Position numbers and translations under genes: made by a program. Source: Antedon mediterranea (lineage: Eukaryota; Echinodermata; Crinoidea; Comatulida; Antedonidae). Taken from it: a stretch of 64,000 bases of DNA. Below, in pieces: positions 34,517 through 45,698 of this stretch (positions are counted from its first letter, which is position 1; each line of letters begins with the position of its first letter). The stretch spans positions 11,229,001 to 11,293,000 of the forward strand of contig NC_092673.1 in assembly GCF_964355755.1 (NCBI RefSeq), given 5' to 3'. The notes below the pieces were generated by a model. That model was given only the letters and a program-made list of their open reading frames with translations. It ran no database searches and was not told the origin of the DNA.

Positions 34517-34929
34517 TCGACGATGGTTCTCGGAATGATAAAAATGTTCTCCTTGTACGTTTTCTGTCGGTTACCATTATTGAAAATGCTTGACATTCGT
34601 AAAACTAAACTACTCTGTTTCACAGTGTTTTAGATGATTAATAACATTTTAAAGTATAGTGTTTATTGTTTTGTAGGGCCCTTTGGGGAGGCGGAATTCA
34701 TTTGAGGAAGGTGCTTATTCGAGGGATATATGTTAATTTTTTTAGTTTTAATAATATGGTAACATTTACAATCAAATGAAATCCTCTAATAGATATGAAA
34801 AGTAGTAAAAAAGAATAACAAATGCTTGGTAAATTGTAGATAACAGTGCGATGAATTTTACTACAAATAGTATAATGATTATTATTCAAAGTGATGTTTT
34901 ATTGGAGAGGCGTTTATTCAAATAAATAC

Positions 34930-36530
34930 TATCCTAATAATTATTAATACATTAGGCCTATTTAATTTAAACATCTTTTGAAACTAACTGCCGTGACAGA
35001 GTGGGCCCAAGAAAGAAGACATTACGGCTTGCAACATGGGCAGACATCTCGGTCCTAACAGGACACAGATAGCCTACAGTTATTCCTGTCAGCTAATACT
35101 CAATCAACTATCGGGATTTCACACAAAATGTCTTATCAAATATCCCTATGTAATTTTATAATACTATTTCCTACAATATATTCCGATTCTTTATGGCGTA
35201 TATTTAATTTGATCTTCATTAATTTGCAGTATAATTTTTATTTTGTAACTACTGTACCTTCACACACGCGCTGTCCGTTCCTAAAATAAACAAAAAACTG
35301 AAATGGCTATGCAATTTAAGTTCCAGTCCTACTATAGTATCAGTTTTTGTTCTTCCTTCTTCCAAAGGGACACTGTATTGATTGATGGAAAGTGCCTGTT
35401 TCCAGTTACCTTTAGGGTCAAATCTATTATTTTAACTGCTCCCTTGTGTAAGAGAGAAAATAGTTGAAACCAGGTTGTTGCAAGATGAACCTGGAAATTA
35501 CTTTGACCCGGGAAGAATTGAAATTGAGTTGAAAATCTACTGTTGAAATCATAAATTGTGTTAAAAAACTCATTATATCTTCCTAAGATAGAAATATGGA
35601 AAAATAACGTCGATGTGAAAATTAATGTTATCAAATCTACGTTACGCGGTACATCTGAGATAGATAAGGTAGGTATCCAAGGCGGAGATTTGTACCAAAG
35701 TTTTTGCATTGTGCTCGCCTATGTCAGAATTAACCATAATTTATATATAGAAGAGAGTTTTAAAAACATGTATTTTCCTCAAGCCTAACAATTTATTCAC
35801 GATCTACGCTAAAATTTTGCTTAAATTCAGTTGAAAGTTGCTGAGTTTGACGACATTTTGATCGCCAGTTCACTGCACAATGTTGAAAGGTCACACATCA
35901 AAATAAAGCTCATCCATTTGACATTCCAAATATGGAAGTTTTAGGGCGGAGTTTAAAGAAGAAGCCAATGAAAACTTTGATTTACTATGACATAATTTCA
36001 GAAAATTCGGTTCTTTAAAGTTTCTGCAACAGCGAACTGCGTGTGTTGCTATGGCGCATCATCGCAATAACAAACGTTATTGGTCAACGCGCTAGATGTT
36101 ATACGCTCTACGCGCGGAAATAAAAAGTTGTTTACATTTTTGTGAGGTTATTTTCATTTTACACACATTATGTCGTAAATTGGAATAAAAACGATTTTAA
36201 TATTCAAAGTAAAGTGTTCTGCAATAGCTGTAGCCTGTATTTCTTTATTCCATAGTAAAATAGAAAAGTCAAAAACAATTCACGTCATAAATTCAATTCA
36301 ATTGTATTTTCTATATTTTTTTCGGCTAGGCCTTAATTTTAATATGGTTGTAGGCCTACTACTACTGGGCCTAGCTTTATTGTCAATAAATAGTTTTCTT
36401 TATACATTTTATATATCCAATCGGCTCTTAATTATTTATTTAATTTATTGTCCAGTCCTTTCATATTAAATGTTTTTTTTAAATCATTGGATTCAATTCC
36501 AAACATTACAGCGAATCTTCCACGTTATAA
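34930..36530. other. Intron sequence with no convincing gene
   Basis: Open frames 35332-35709 (minus) and 35558-35788 (plus) overlap and show no known domain. The rest is AT-rich with no supported repeats. It lies within the 17.5 kb PTDSS1 intron. Confidence 0.35.
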
Positions 36531-36945
36531 ACAAGCACGAATGTGCAATACTCGGGGTACAGCGAGAGAAGCTGTAATGACGTCATAAGACCGGATGTAA
36601 CGTCACATACACATCAATAACCGCGCTACCAAATACGGCTATACGATACCATCTTCGAGACGTCATATGGCTGCATCCGGTATGAAATTAAAAAATCCGG
36701 CTCTCTATAGCTTTGAGGACATGTCCCTGTAGTATGTTCATGCTAAATCCGAGCTCAATACTACAACGAATAAGGGAGGAGTAGTACTTTATAAATTGCA
36801 CTTTTTGCTCAATAGTGTCCGGATGGAAGAAGAAGAGGAAAGGATGAGAGAGTCCTAGACTCAGGTACCCCGACTAATAAAACGATATATACTCTATATC
36901 ATTTTACGTATACAGTATATTTCACCATAAAGTTAAAGAAAAATA

Positions 36946-37015
36946 GGTTTCGCCAGGGCTCGAACCGGGACCTTCTGCGAGTTAAGCAGACTTGACAACC
37001 ACTACACTACGAAAC
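36946..37015 (-). tRNA. tRNA-Val(AAC)-like sequence 1, probable pseudogene
   Basis: The minus strand starts GTTTCGTAGTGTAGTGGTTG, has a five-pair anticodon stem TCTGC/GCAGA with loop TTAACTC (anticodon AAC), B box GGTTCGAGCCC and 3' side GCGAAAC. Compared with animal tRNA-Val(AAC) it is a few bases short in the acceptor/D region and the T stem has a mismatch (CCCGG/CCTGG). No encoded CCA. Probably a pseudogene or repeat-borne copy. Confidence 0.6.
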
Positions 37016-37229
37016 CTCTTACACCAAAAATGTGGGTTACACAAAGTGTTTTAATCCATTTAAATTACAAATAAATTATTATGTAATAAGCACAAAGCAA
37101 GATAAACATGTGTAAAAGTGATAATTACCGATTACACAAAATAAATATTTTTTAAAATAATAAAAATAAGATTTACTGTATAACATATTACCTTATCAGT
37201 ACTTTTTACCATAAAGTTGAAAAAAAAAG

Positions 37230-37299
37230 GTTTCGCCGGGCTCGAACCGGGGACCTTCTGCGTGTTAAGCAGACGTGATAACCACTACGCCAAGAAGCC
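37230..37299 (-). tRNA. tRNA-Val(AAC)-like sequence 2, probable pseudogene
   Basis: D arm GTAGTGGTTATCACG and anticodon loop TTAACAC (AAC) in a TCTGC/GCAGA stem agree with tRNA-Val, and the B box is GGTTCGAGCCC. The 5' acceptor strand (GGCTTCTTG) no longer pairs with the 3' strand (GCGAAAC), so a functional tRNA is unlikely. Confidence 0.55.
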
Positions 37300-37451
37300 G
37301 CATATAACTACATAACGCTGTGGTGTGTGTCACACATTGTGGTTTCTTAATTAAACAAATTAATTAACAAAAAAGCACGAATGTGCAATACTCGGGGTAC
37401 AGAGAAAGAAGCTGTATACAGACGTATACAGTTAAAGTTAAAGAAAAATAG

Positions 37452-37520
37452 GTTTCGCCAGGGCTCTAACCGGGACCTTCTGCGTGTTAAGCAGACTTGA
37501 CAATCACTACACTACGAAAC
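37452..37520 (-). tRNA. tRNA-Val(AAC)-like sequence 3, probable pseudogene
   Basis: Duplicate of sequence 1. The anticodon loop is TTAACAC. The B box is damaged (GGTTAGAGCCC: TTCGA changed to TTAGA), which should weaken pol III transcription. Confidence 0.55.
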
Positions 37521-37739
37521 CCACTTACACTAAAAATGTGGGTTACAGAAAGTTTTTTAATCCATTTAAATTACAAATAAATATGGTAATAAGCACAAAT
37601 AAAAATAAACATGTGTAAAAGTGATAATTACCGATTACACAAAATAAGTATTTAAAAAAATAATAAAAATAAGATACACTGTGTATAATTATCATATTGC
37701 GTATACAGTACTTTTCACCATAAAGTTTAAAAAAAAAAG

Positions 37740-37810
37740 GTTTCGTTCGGGCTCGAACCAGGTACCTTCTGCGTGTTAAGCAAACGTGATAACCACTACG
37801 CCAAGAAGCC
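37740..37810 (-). tRNA. tRNA-Val(AAC)-like sequence 4, probable pseudogene
   Basis: Duplicate of sequence 2 with TTTGC/GCAGA in the anticodon stem (one mismatch), loop TTAACAC, B box TGGTTCGAGCC and an unpaired acceptor stem. Degenerate. Confidence 0.5.
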
Positions 37811-38455
37811 GCATATAACCATATAACTACATAACGCTGTGGTGTGTGTCACACATTGTGGCTTCTTAATTAAACAAATTAATTAACAAAAAATTAAAAA
37901 TCCGGCTCTATAGCTTTGAGGACATGTCCCTGTAGTATATTCATGCCAAATCCCAGCTCAATACTACAACTAATAATGGAAGAGTAGTACTTTAAAAATC
38001 GCACTTTTTACTCAATAGTGTCCAGATGGTGGAGGAGAAAATGAGTAAGTCCTAGACTTGGGTACCCCGAGTAAAAAAACAAATGTATTAAATCGCCAAT
38101 ACAATGTTAGTAGCTAGCAAGCTGTGAATCTGCAAGGCGCCAAACTTGTCTAGGCTAATTTACTACGAACGCCAGCCCCACTGTCGATGCACCACTGCCA
38201 TACACGGCCTGATGAACACCCATCAGTAGGTCTTACAGGCGATGACGGCGAAAATCTGAATAGGCCTAGGCATGCTTGGTTTTTCGCTGTTGATATCGTA
38301 AACACCTCCGAAACCAGTTAAAATAAGCTTGACGTTATAATGCTGCTTTTCAATAGTGCAAAATAGTTAATTCGAGTGACTAAATAGGTTAAAACGGCGT
38401 CTGAAATCAGTCAAATTGACTATGATGTGCACGCTGCTATAATATCGCACACACT

Positions 38456-39566
38456 CAGTGGCGGATCTAGGGGGGGTGAATAGGGTGGCTAGCCACCCCC
38501 CTTAATTCTCAAAAAAAAAAAGAAGAGCAACCTACTCGCGATTGACCATCGCTAGACGTGGATTAATCTTTTAATTAAGAAGAGTAGGCCTAGCTAGGCC
38601 CTACTAGAGCTAGGGTTAGCATTAATTGTGTACTGTAGATAGGTCTACACAGTGAAAGAGCTAAGAGTTTAATTACTATTATGAATTCAAGAGTTTAAAA
38701 AGAAAACACGATTTACAATCTTCGGAAAATACCCATTTTCAAAACACGCACTCCTAAAACTACAAGCATCACGTTGTCTAGCTCGCTCCTCGTGTGAATG
38801 ATGACGTAATCACTCTCCGAAAATACACCATTTTCCATTGCAGTTAATTTCCGTCGCCCTGGTCCGTGTGTGCAAGCGTTAGCGTGGTATATTTACACCC
38901 CTGAGTGGAGTCTAATATCGGGAACTTTTTACTTTTTTCTCGCGCATGAAGGTTTTTTGTATAATATTATGGTATGCAGTATAAACGATAAAAATAAACA
39001 AGAAACATGGTGTTCTTTTATTATTTTATAGGCATAAAATAAACATGAAATGTCATGTACGTACGTACTGTATGTGGCGTATTTGGCGTTTTTTGATTTG
39101 TGTTATAGACACGGCGATTACTGCAATCATTGTATACCAAATTACATTGAGTTATTCACCCGGCTGTAGGGTATATATCTCTGAGGTTAACAGACCACCA
39201 AAACACGGCACGTACACAACACACCCGACAACACATGGACTATCAAGACATTTTCGGAGTACCGCATTACCAAATGTTCATTTTGTTTGAAAGTTTGTCG
39301 ATCAAAGTTTATTATTAGTTCGTCGAAAAAGATCCGTACAGTATTTAGGAAGGATTTATTAAAATTTACATTTATATGTAATATTTGTTATTAAGTGTGA
39401 TGGAAACAGTTTTTCTAGCCTATTAAACAGTGTGTAAGCATCTATTTTTTCAAAAATTTTCGGAGCCTCTGGAGGGGGACACCCCCTCCCAAACCCTCCC
39501 CCGCTCGGTACGCACCGAGCGGGGGAGAGTGGCCACCCCCTTCTTCAGATCCTAGATTCGCCACTG
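38456..39566. mobile_element. hAT-like non-autonomous element (1.1 kb)
   Basis: Termini CAGTGGCGGATCTAGG and the inverted CCTAGATTCGCCACTG. Subterminal GC-rich hairpins occur on both sides (GTGGCTAGCCACCCC; CCCCCGCTCGGTAC...CGAGCGGGGG). Flanking 8-mers CACACACT and CACACTTC agree only partly. No transposase; the frame at 39045-39290 shows no hAT motif. Confidence 0.7.
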
Positions 39567-39804
39567 CACACTTCCTGGTATGACGTCATTGTGCCTTAGA
39601 CCAAAATACCGCGTTGCTACGGAGTGAGTTTTCAGCGCGTATCAAAAAGAATTTCATTGCAAACTTCAAACGCGATTTTCTCGTAAATTAATTGAATGAT
39701 TTGTAAGTTTTTAAAATGTAATAACTTTTTATTAAAATATTTACTCAATTTTTATAAAATAAACACCACTACAAAGCTTATGATTCAAATAATCCAAATA
39801 TATA

Positions 39805-40020
39805 AAAAAATACAAAATGAATATTTCTGACAAAAGTAGGGTTTTGCCAGATCGGGTCACAATTAATTCTTTTAAAAAATCATTAAAATCATACCTTTTT
39901 GCTGAGGCATATAGTATTAATGAAGCATAAACAAACAGTGTTGTGATTAGCGCCTTGAGCACTTTTAGTGGAAATGTGCGCTATATAAATTGTTATATTA
40001 TTATATTATATTATTATTAA
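39805..40020 (+). pseudogene. LINE 3' end (CR1/L2/Rex-like) with ATT-repeat tail
   Basis: Reads INSFKKSLKSYLFAEAYSIN and a stop, the usual end of these polymerase proteins, followed by GCGCCTTGAGC...GCGCTATATAAATTG and an (ATT)n tail. The start at 39825-39875 contains AGGGTTTTGCCAGATCGGGT, also present inverted in the LINE at 34291. Confidence 0.7.
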
Positions 40021-40071
40021 TCAGACATGAAAAAGCAATAACCCAAGAAAGCATTTTTTAGTTCTCAATCG

Positions 40072-40240
40072 CATAAAGCCGATTTTCCACTAGGCGAATT
40101 TGTTCGCGCGAATCGAAGGCGTCAGCTAATACGCATGCGTAAAGAAGGATTTGGAAGATGTAAACATGAATACACATGCGTACAAGCTGGCGCTTTCGAT
40201 TCGCGCGAACAAATTCGCCTAGTGGAAAATCGGCTTTATG
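40072..40240. mobile_element. 169-bp MITE with about 46-bp TIRs
   Basis: CATAAAGCCGATTTTCCACT, AGGCGAATTTGTTCGCGCGA and ATCGAA are exactly inverted at the right end. The interior of about 75 bp is unique. A tiny, nearly palindromic element 0.5 kb downstream of exon 2. No clear target duplication was established. Confidence 0.85.
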
Positions 40241-40754
40241 GCAAAGAAGACCAGAGTAAAGTTTAGTTAGAAACTTACCAAAGCATTTTTCTTAAACTTT
40301 TTCTAGTTCTAGTTGTCCCATGACCTAGATGATCGTAGGGGTGTAGCAGATGAGATACAGTAGTAGTACTCATCATGATACAATACATAGGCATAAGTTA
40401 TATCTCCCAGTGGCATATCTTTTGTGGTGACAAGGACATCATTTTTTTAGGCACATTGGTTCCCCAATCCCTTTTTTTCGGACTGACACTTCCATTTCTT
40501 TACTTTTCTATAAAGTTTAAATTTCAACCAGCCTTTTTATTGGCAGAAAAATGAAATAGTCCAATCAGTAATTCTTTTGCATAGCAAACTAACTGGTAAG
40601 CAAATTAAAAATATCTAAATCCATTTGATGGATGGGCTTTCTATTCTAATATGATATAAAGGTCTACTTTGAGTGTATAAAACATAGTAATAATTGTGCT
40701 ACTCTATCAAATATTTTACATTGCATAATTATATTCATACAAAGCAATTTTTAC
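40241..40754. other. Intron sequence next to exon 2, nothing recognised
   Basis: AT-rich, no repeats or coding signature that I can support; contains a few CA/AT-rich tracts only. Confidence 0.4.
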
Positions 40755-40913
40755 CTCTGTTATTTCCCATGTTACACTGATGACCCAGCATAGTCCGTAA
40801 TGTCTTAACATCATGGCTTTCATGACCCATCCAAAGAAATGACAAACTACAAACCAGTCTATCTGATGATGTAGTCGATCTAAGCTAAAATCAGAGCAGT
40901 TGGTTGCATAATC
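40755..40913 (-). CDS. PTDSS1: PTDSS1 exon 2 of 6 in window (catalytic His and Glu pair)
   Basis: A 159-base exon, exactly 53 codons, phase 0 at both ends, with acceptor ...tgttag and donor GTAAAA. It encodes DYATNCSDF..., then CHFFGWVMKA, then RHYGLCWVISVTWEITE. The family equivalent in human PTDSS1 is EYAVNC...GHFWGWAMKA...SYGLCWTISITWELTE. It carries the histidine equivalent to His-172 and the two glutamates equivalent to Glu-197 and Glu-200, three of eight residues reported as essential by mutagenesis of mammalian PSS1 (numbering from memory). No stop or frameshift is present. The flanking introns of about 7.8 and 17.5 kb contain LINE, hAT, piggyBac and DIRS remnants. Confidence 0.95.
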
Positions 40914-41537
40914 CTAACAAAAAACAAACAAAACTTCATAATTATAAATTAAATATGAAATTATATTACAGTGGAATCTCCCAAAACCGACTGCCCAGAA
41001 ATATTCAGCTCAGACTCACAGCGTTAAGGTAGAGTTATATAGCGGCTTACATATTTTGTGTCTGAACTAGGCCCCAGATTAGCGTTAGGCAGCGGCTGTT
41101 ACGCCTCTTCAGTGGCATTAATAACCCTAGCACGAGACGGTAGACTTAATAACAGTAATCAAGTAATGCATCAGTGATTTTAACCTTAACCAATGAAAAT
41201 ACACCACCCCAATTAGCAGGCCAACAACATACCTTTACTATAGATAGACTGTATGTCAATATATTTTCAGGTTTTAAATATTAATGAACACTACAGTCTG
41301 CGTCGACGATATGAATTCAATCCATTTACTTGCGTACAATAGGTTTTAACTGTGCCCTCAACCATTCATGAAATGTACAACATTCCATGGTATGATCAAA
41401 TAAGGTTGCCATGGAGGTGCTACACTGTGATTGACAAGTCAGTTTATCGTTAACCTGCGAGGCGACGATTGCTTTGTTGTGTATCTAAATGTGGTAGACT
41501 TTTTTAAACACTTGCTCGATCAAATCAAAACATGCGA
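40914..41537. other. Intron sequence upstream of exon 2, nothing recognised
   Basis: No exon-like or transposon-like sequence recognised between the exon 2 acceptor and the LINE tail. Confidence 0.4.
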
Positions 41538-42690
41538 GTCATTTCATTTTATTTCATTTCATTATTTATTTGGTCTATTAAAGTATATACAATACAAAAC
41601 AAAAAAAACTGAAATTGGGGAGACCAGGGTCAACCTAAGTGAACTTAATCACTGTAGCTGAGCCGGTTGACCCAACCCCAAAGTCAGTTTACACATAAAA
41701 GACATAAAGACAAAATACAGTTACAGCGAATCAAAATGAATATGAACTTTTCTAATGAAGGCTGATGGGCTTTCTAGGACTGCAGCATCTGTCAACGGTC
41801 TGGGAAGCTGGTCCCAGACACGGGGTAACCTGATTGCTATAGAATGGAAAAAAGCCTGTGTCCTTGATGCTTGATGTCTGAAGCACAAGCGATCATTGTG
41901 ATGAGTATTTATTAAAATACAGTCAGGAACTGTGCTGCAGTACAGAAACCCCACCAGAACCTTAAAACAAAATATAATAAGAAATTTATCTCTTCTAACA
42001 GACAAAGATGAAACTGAAAGCAAATTTAACCTCTCCTCATAGCACATCTGTCCGCGATGCTGTTTGAGAGCAAGACGAGTTGCTCTCCTATGGACCCCCT
42101 CAAGCTGATCTGACAAAGACTTCGTCCATGGAAACCAAGCAGGTTGCGCATACTCCAGACCTGGCAAAACAAGACTTTTGTACAAAGACAAAAATGCACT
42201 GGTCGAAGCATGTCCAGCCACACTCCAAACAAAGCCCAACATACGTTTAGCTTTGGAAACAATGACATGGACATGGTCATCCCAGGTCAATTTTGAGTTA
42301 AAAGTAACACCAAGGTATTTAAAAGATGTCACCGGACTAATATGAGAGCCAAACAAAACATGCAGGACATTCGTCTTCATAACATTGAAAGGCATGCGAT
42401 TTGCTTGGCTCCACAGACCAAGTCGGTCCAGATCAGCTTGAAGGTTTAGAGAATCCTGAGGAGAGTTAATTGCATTATAAATAAGAGTATCATCGGCAAA
42501 AATAGCAGTTTTACATTTAAGTGAACAAATAATATCGTTAATAAAAAAGTTAAAAAGAATGGGACCGAGTACACTGCCTTGAGGTACCCCACTGGTTACC
42601 TCCACCCAGTCATGTCGAATTATGCAAAAGACAGTGTTGATTGTTGACAAATTGTAGTCACAAACAAACAGATGATAGAATGCAGATCCA
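41538..42690 (-). pseudogene. 5'-truncated CR1/jockey-like LINE (RT palm to 3' end)
   Basis: The frame 42803-41721 is open for 360 codons. From about residue 60 it carries WVEVTSGVPQGSVLGPILFN, then the catalytic FADD (AIFADDTLIYN), SFKYLGVTFNSKLTWDDHV, SLVLPGLEYAQPAW and the C-terminal LPRVWDQLPRPL. The 3' untranslated region ends in ATGAAATAAAATGAAATG repeats (plus strand CATTTCATTTTATTTCATTT at 41538). No stop or frameshift remains, so the insertion is fairly recent. Classic 5' truncation at about 42690; endonuclease and the first half of RT are absent. Confidence 0.85.
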
Positions 42691-42811
42691 TGAACAATGG
42701 GCGGGAGTGAAATTAAGTGTCTCATGATAATGATGTGTTGTTTATAACACCTAAATAAATTCCTGTCATTTGATTGGATGAATGTGGGTCCCATGGAGTG
42801 CAATAGTACGC

Positions 42812-42835
42812 ACTATTAAACGATCGTTTAATAGT
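42812..42835. repeat. Perfect 24-bp palindrome
   Basis: ACTATTAAACGA and its exact inverse TCGTTTAATAGT with no loop. It lies about 120 bases beyond the 5' truncation point of the LINE. Confidence 0.85.
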
Positions 42836-42839
42836 ACAT

Positions 42840-43570
42840 TTTTTCGTGTACGGAAAAAAAAATCTTTTCGCGTTTGGACAATATTTTGTTTATACTATTG
42901 CTTTTGAAATACAACAGCGCCACCTATTTTGTACTTTCGCGAAGATTTAATGTTATGATGACTGGTTTTTTCGCGATGGAAGTACATTTCTGAAGAGATA
43001 TATTATGTATTAATTTAGATCAAAAAGGCATTTAAATTAGCTTTAGATCGTGTGTAGGATTTTGATTAATTAATGGGAACATCTCTACAAGACATGGAAA
43101 ACGTCACAACAAACTAGCGCGTACTTTACAGTACAATATTTTACTCACTACAATATTCACCGGATTATAATGGTTCAATCTTCAAAATTCTGAACGGGAT
43201 TTACGCCTCATGCACCATTTTAAAATGTAGTTCGCACAATTACCATGCACAATACGTGTGTAATCTATGTTTTATCGATTTCAATGTAGATTTAGCTATA
43301 ATTTAATACCAAAATCCATAAAATTTTTCCATAAACGGTGATTCAAAATTGGTTTTGTCACCAAAATTGATCTTTCGTTACGAAAAACCTATTTATAGAA
43401 GACGATTTTCACAGGAATCTATTTAGATGTTAAAACAAATAATGAATGTTTTATATTCGATAATAAATAAATAATAAATCAAATAATATACCCTTTCATC
43501 ATTCACCTCGTGCCATTATTTGTACCATTACACTAATAAACATTCATTTTTTGTATATCAGGGCTAAAAA
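42840..43570. other. Intron sequence, nothing recognised
   Basis: AT-rich; no coding, tandem or inverted structure that I can support. Confidence 0.4.
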
Positions 43571-43620
43571 AAAATTTTTTTGTTTGCTGTCCATTTTTTT
43601 TTCGGTAGGTGGGGGCAGGT

Positions 43621-43654
<34 letters not shown>

Positions 43655-44815
43655 GTTAATTTCTCTGTTAATTGTACGCGAATTTGAGAGTAACAAAACA
43701 CACTGAATAAAACAACGAGCTCAAACATCTATTCATAATTTGTTTCACACCTTAATTCTGTTTTGGGCGCGTTGGGCCCCGTGACTAAACTAGTCTAGGC
43801 TAGGCCTACTACACAGTAGGTCGTTGTTAGCAGGCCTAATTAAATATTTTAGAATTTAGTGTACCGTATATTTCGGTGTATAAGTCGCACCTGTGTATAA
43901 GACGCACCCCTAACTGAGAATAAAATATAGGTATTTTGTATATCGTCGATGTATAAGACGCACTTTATATTTCATCAAAACAATGTTTTTTCTCACCTAT
44001 GCTCGCCCGCGCCCAGCCTCAACAAGAAGGGAAGTCCCCCATTCCGTCAGTTCTTTCTAACTTAATTCATGAGTTTCCCACCCGCAACATCGAGTGCATG
44101 ACCGCACGTGTGTGTGGGCTAGCCTCGCTCGATCCTTTTATCGAGAGGGCGCACGTTTCACGGACAATCGTATTCGATTAGTATCTATGTATCCTAGAAG
44201 TGTGTTAGCTAGGTCTATGCTATAATCAACTGGAGAATATACTAGTCGAATACTGTTACACCATGTGTAACATGCGATCGTGCGTATAACTATAATACCA
44301 TTCCAATCGTAAACGTTTACAAATGAAATTTTATCGGAGCACCTAAAACAGCTCCATAATGAACATTTTTTTTCATCATATTTAGTACAAAATCACGCTA
44401 ACATGCATTGAAAACTAGCAGGTTGCTGTTACGTTAGTACACTGTAGCTAGGCTAGGCCTACTCTTTAGTACTAGGCCTTACCTTAAAAAGCCCAGGCTT
44501 AGCCAATGAGGTGGCGATATCTGTGTGGCGAGGCATTTATGTTCGGTGTACAAGACGCACCCTTAATTTAGAGGTTAAATTTGCGTGTCAAAAGTGCGAT
44601 TATACACCGAAATAAACGGAACATTATTATTTTAATTGTTTCATCCTCGCACACTCGATTAACACCTTTTCAGCCAAAAAAACTCATAAAAAAACTTTTT
44701 TTTAAAGCGCCCTCAACGAAAAAAAAAACTTTTTTCTTATCTCCGCCCTAATTTTTGGCGAAATTAGGGGCGGCGGATGACAGCAAACAAACTATTTTCT
44801 TTTTTAGGCCTCATT
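43571..44815. mobile_element. Outer inverted-repeat element split by a TA element
   Basis: AAATTTTTTTGTTTGCTGTC at about 43572 is matched by the inverted GACAGCAAACAAACTATTTT at about 44780-44800, with T-rich and A-rich tracts inside each end. The sequence between is mostly the 756-bp TA element at 43864-44619. Borders are approximate because of homopolymer runs. Confidence 0.5.
43864..44619. mobile_element. TA element, 'GTATAAGTCGCAC' family, copy at 43.9 kb
   Basis: Starts CCGTATATTTCGGTGTATAA and ends TACACCGAAATAAACGG. TA precedes it; the right flank reads AA, so one target copy has changed. Collinear with the 5795 copy (CAGCCTCAACAAGAAGGGAA, CATCGAGTGCATGAC, TAGTATCTATGTATCC) but lacks the T-rich insertion there. 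No transposase. Confidence 0.85.
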
Positions 44816-44859
44816 ATACTGGCACCAGTAAGAGGATCAGTTTAATGGAACCTGTGACA

Positions 44860-45125
44860 GTGTCATATAATATGTTCTATTAGAATAAATGTAAATATGT
44901 ATATTTCAAAAAATTTGATACCAAATTTAAGTTACTACAACCAGTACTTTACAGAGATATGAAGATGCCCTGGTATGTGGGTCAAAGGTCAGAAATGGCA
45001 TTTTAATCATTTTTTACTAAAATGCCCCATTAGACTGAATATGAATTCTGAACATTTTGAGACCAAAATTGACTTGCTGGAACCAGTGGTTGATCATATT
45101 ACATAGGGAACTTTGAGAAAGCTAC
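44860..45125. repeat. Dispersed copy of the 165-bp GTCAAAGGTCA repeat (inverted)
   Basis: GGGTCAAAGGTCAGAAATGG and GAGACCAAAATTGACTTGCT match the inverse of the units at 830-1330 and 50280-50530. Degenerate. Confidence 0.5.
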
Positions 45126-45696
45126 AAGTTTGTTAAAATAACGCATTGCGTATGATACTTAATTATCACGATATAATAGTGCATCAGCTATGTGTGTTTA
45201 GTTTTATCAGTCTTGGTTTATTATCCTTCAAAGGAAAACATCAGAAAATCTATTTATGGTTTCTCACTAAACCACTCAATAAATGCAAACTGCTGGGGAT
45301 TTTTACTTCAAGAGATTTAATGTACACGTATTACCAGTTTGTGGTCAGTAAAATTGATGTTTTTAATCAAATATTCTACGAGAATGTCTTATGTGCGGGA
45401 AAGACTAGTTCAGAAAATGAAACAGTCTACTGTGGGTATCCAATCATTGATTAACACTTATACATGCACACGGTAATTTAGTAATATAAAGTGGAGAAAT
45501 GAATTCCCCTTAGTAAGGAAAATGGTCAATTTTTTAATGTTGGTACGTCTTGTTGGCCTTTTTGCACGACTGCCACGCAAAGTCAAATAAAACAATGTGG
45601 TCTATCAAACAGAAATATAAATTAGCTTCAAACAATTGAATACTAAATAATCCAGATTTTAATAATAGGGATAACTCAAAAATTCAATTTTCAATG
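45126..45696. other. Intron sequence with an unrecognised open frame
   Basis: A 102-codon plus-strand frame (45146-45454) has no domain or motif I know, and no splice or promoter context supports it. Nothing else was seen. Confidence 0.3.
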
Positions 45697-45698
45697 TA

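Larger units (their letters stand above)
36535..38060. repeat. Tandemly duplicated block carrying four tRNA-Val-like sequences
   Basis: A unit of about 480-500 bp (tRNA-like A, AT-rich spacer with CCATTTAAATTACAAATAAA, tRNA-like B, then CTGTGGTGTGTGTCACACAT) occurs twice, 36930-37375 and 37430-37890. CACGAATGTGCAATACTCGG precedes both units (36536, 37377). A CTTTGAGGACATGTCCCTGT block lies on each side (36711, 37911). The structure suggests repeated unequal exchange. Confidence 0.8.

Noticed and set aside
35332-35709. 125-codon minus-strand frame
   Set aside because: No recognisable motif, and an overlapping frame on the other strand; could be a relic but cannot be supported.
45146-45454. 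102-codon plus-strand frame
   Set aside because: No motif, no splice context, inside a PTDSS1 intron on the opposite strand.
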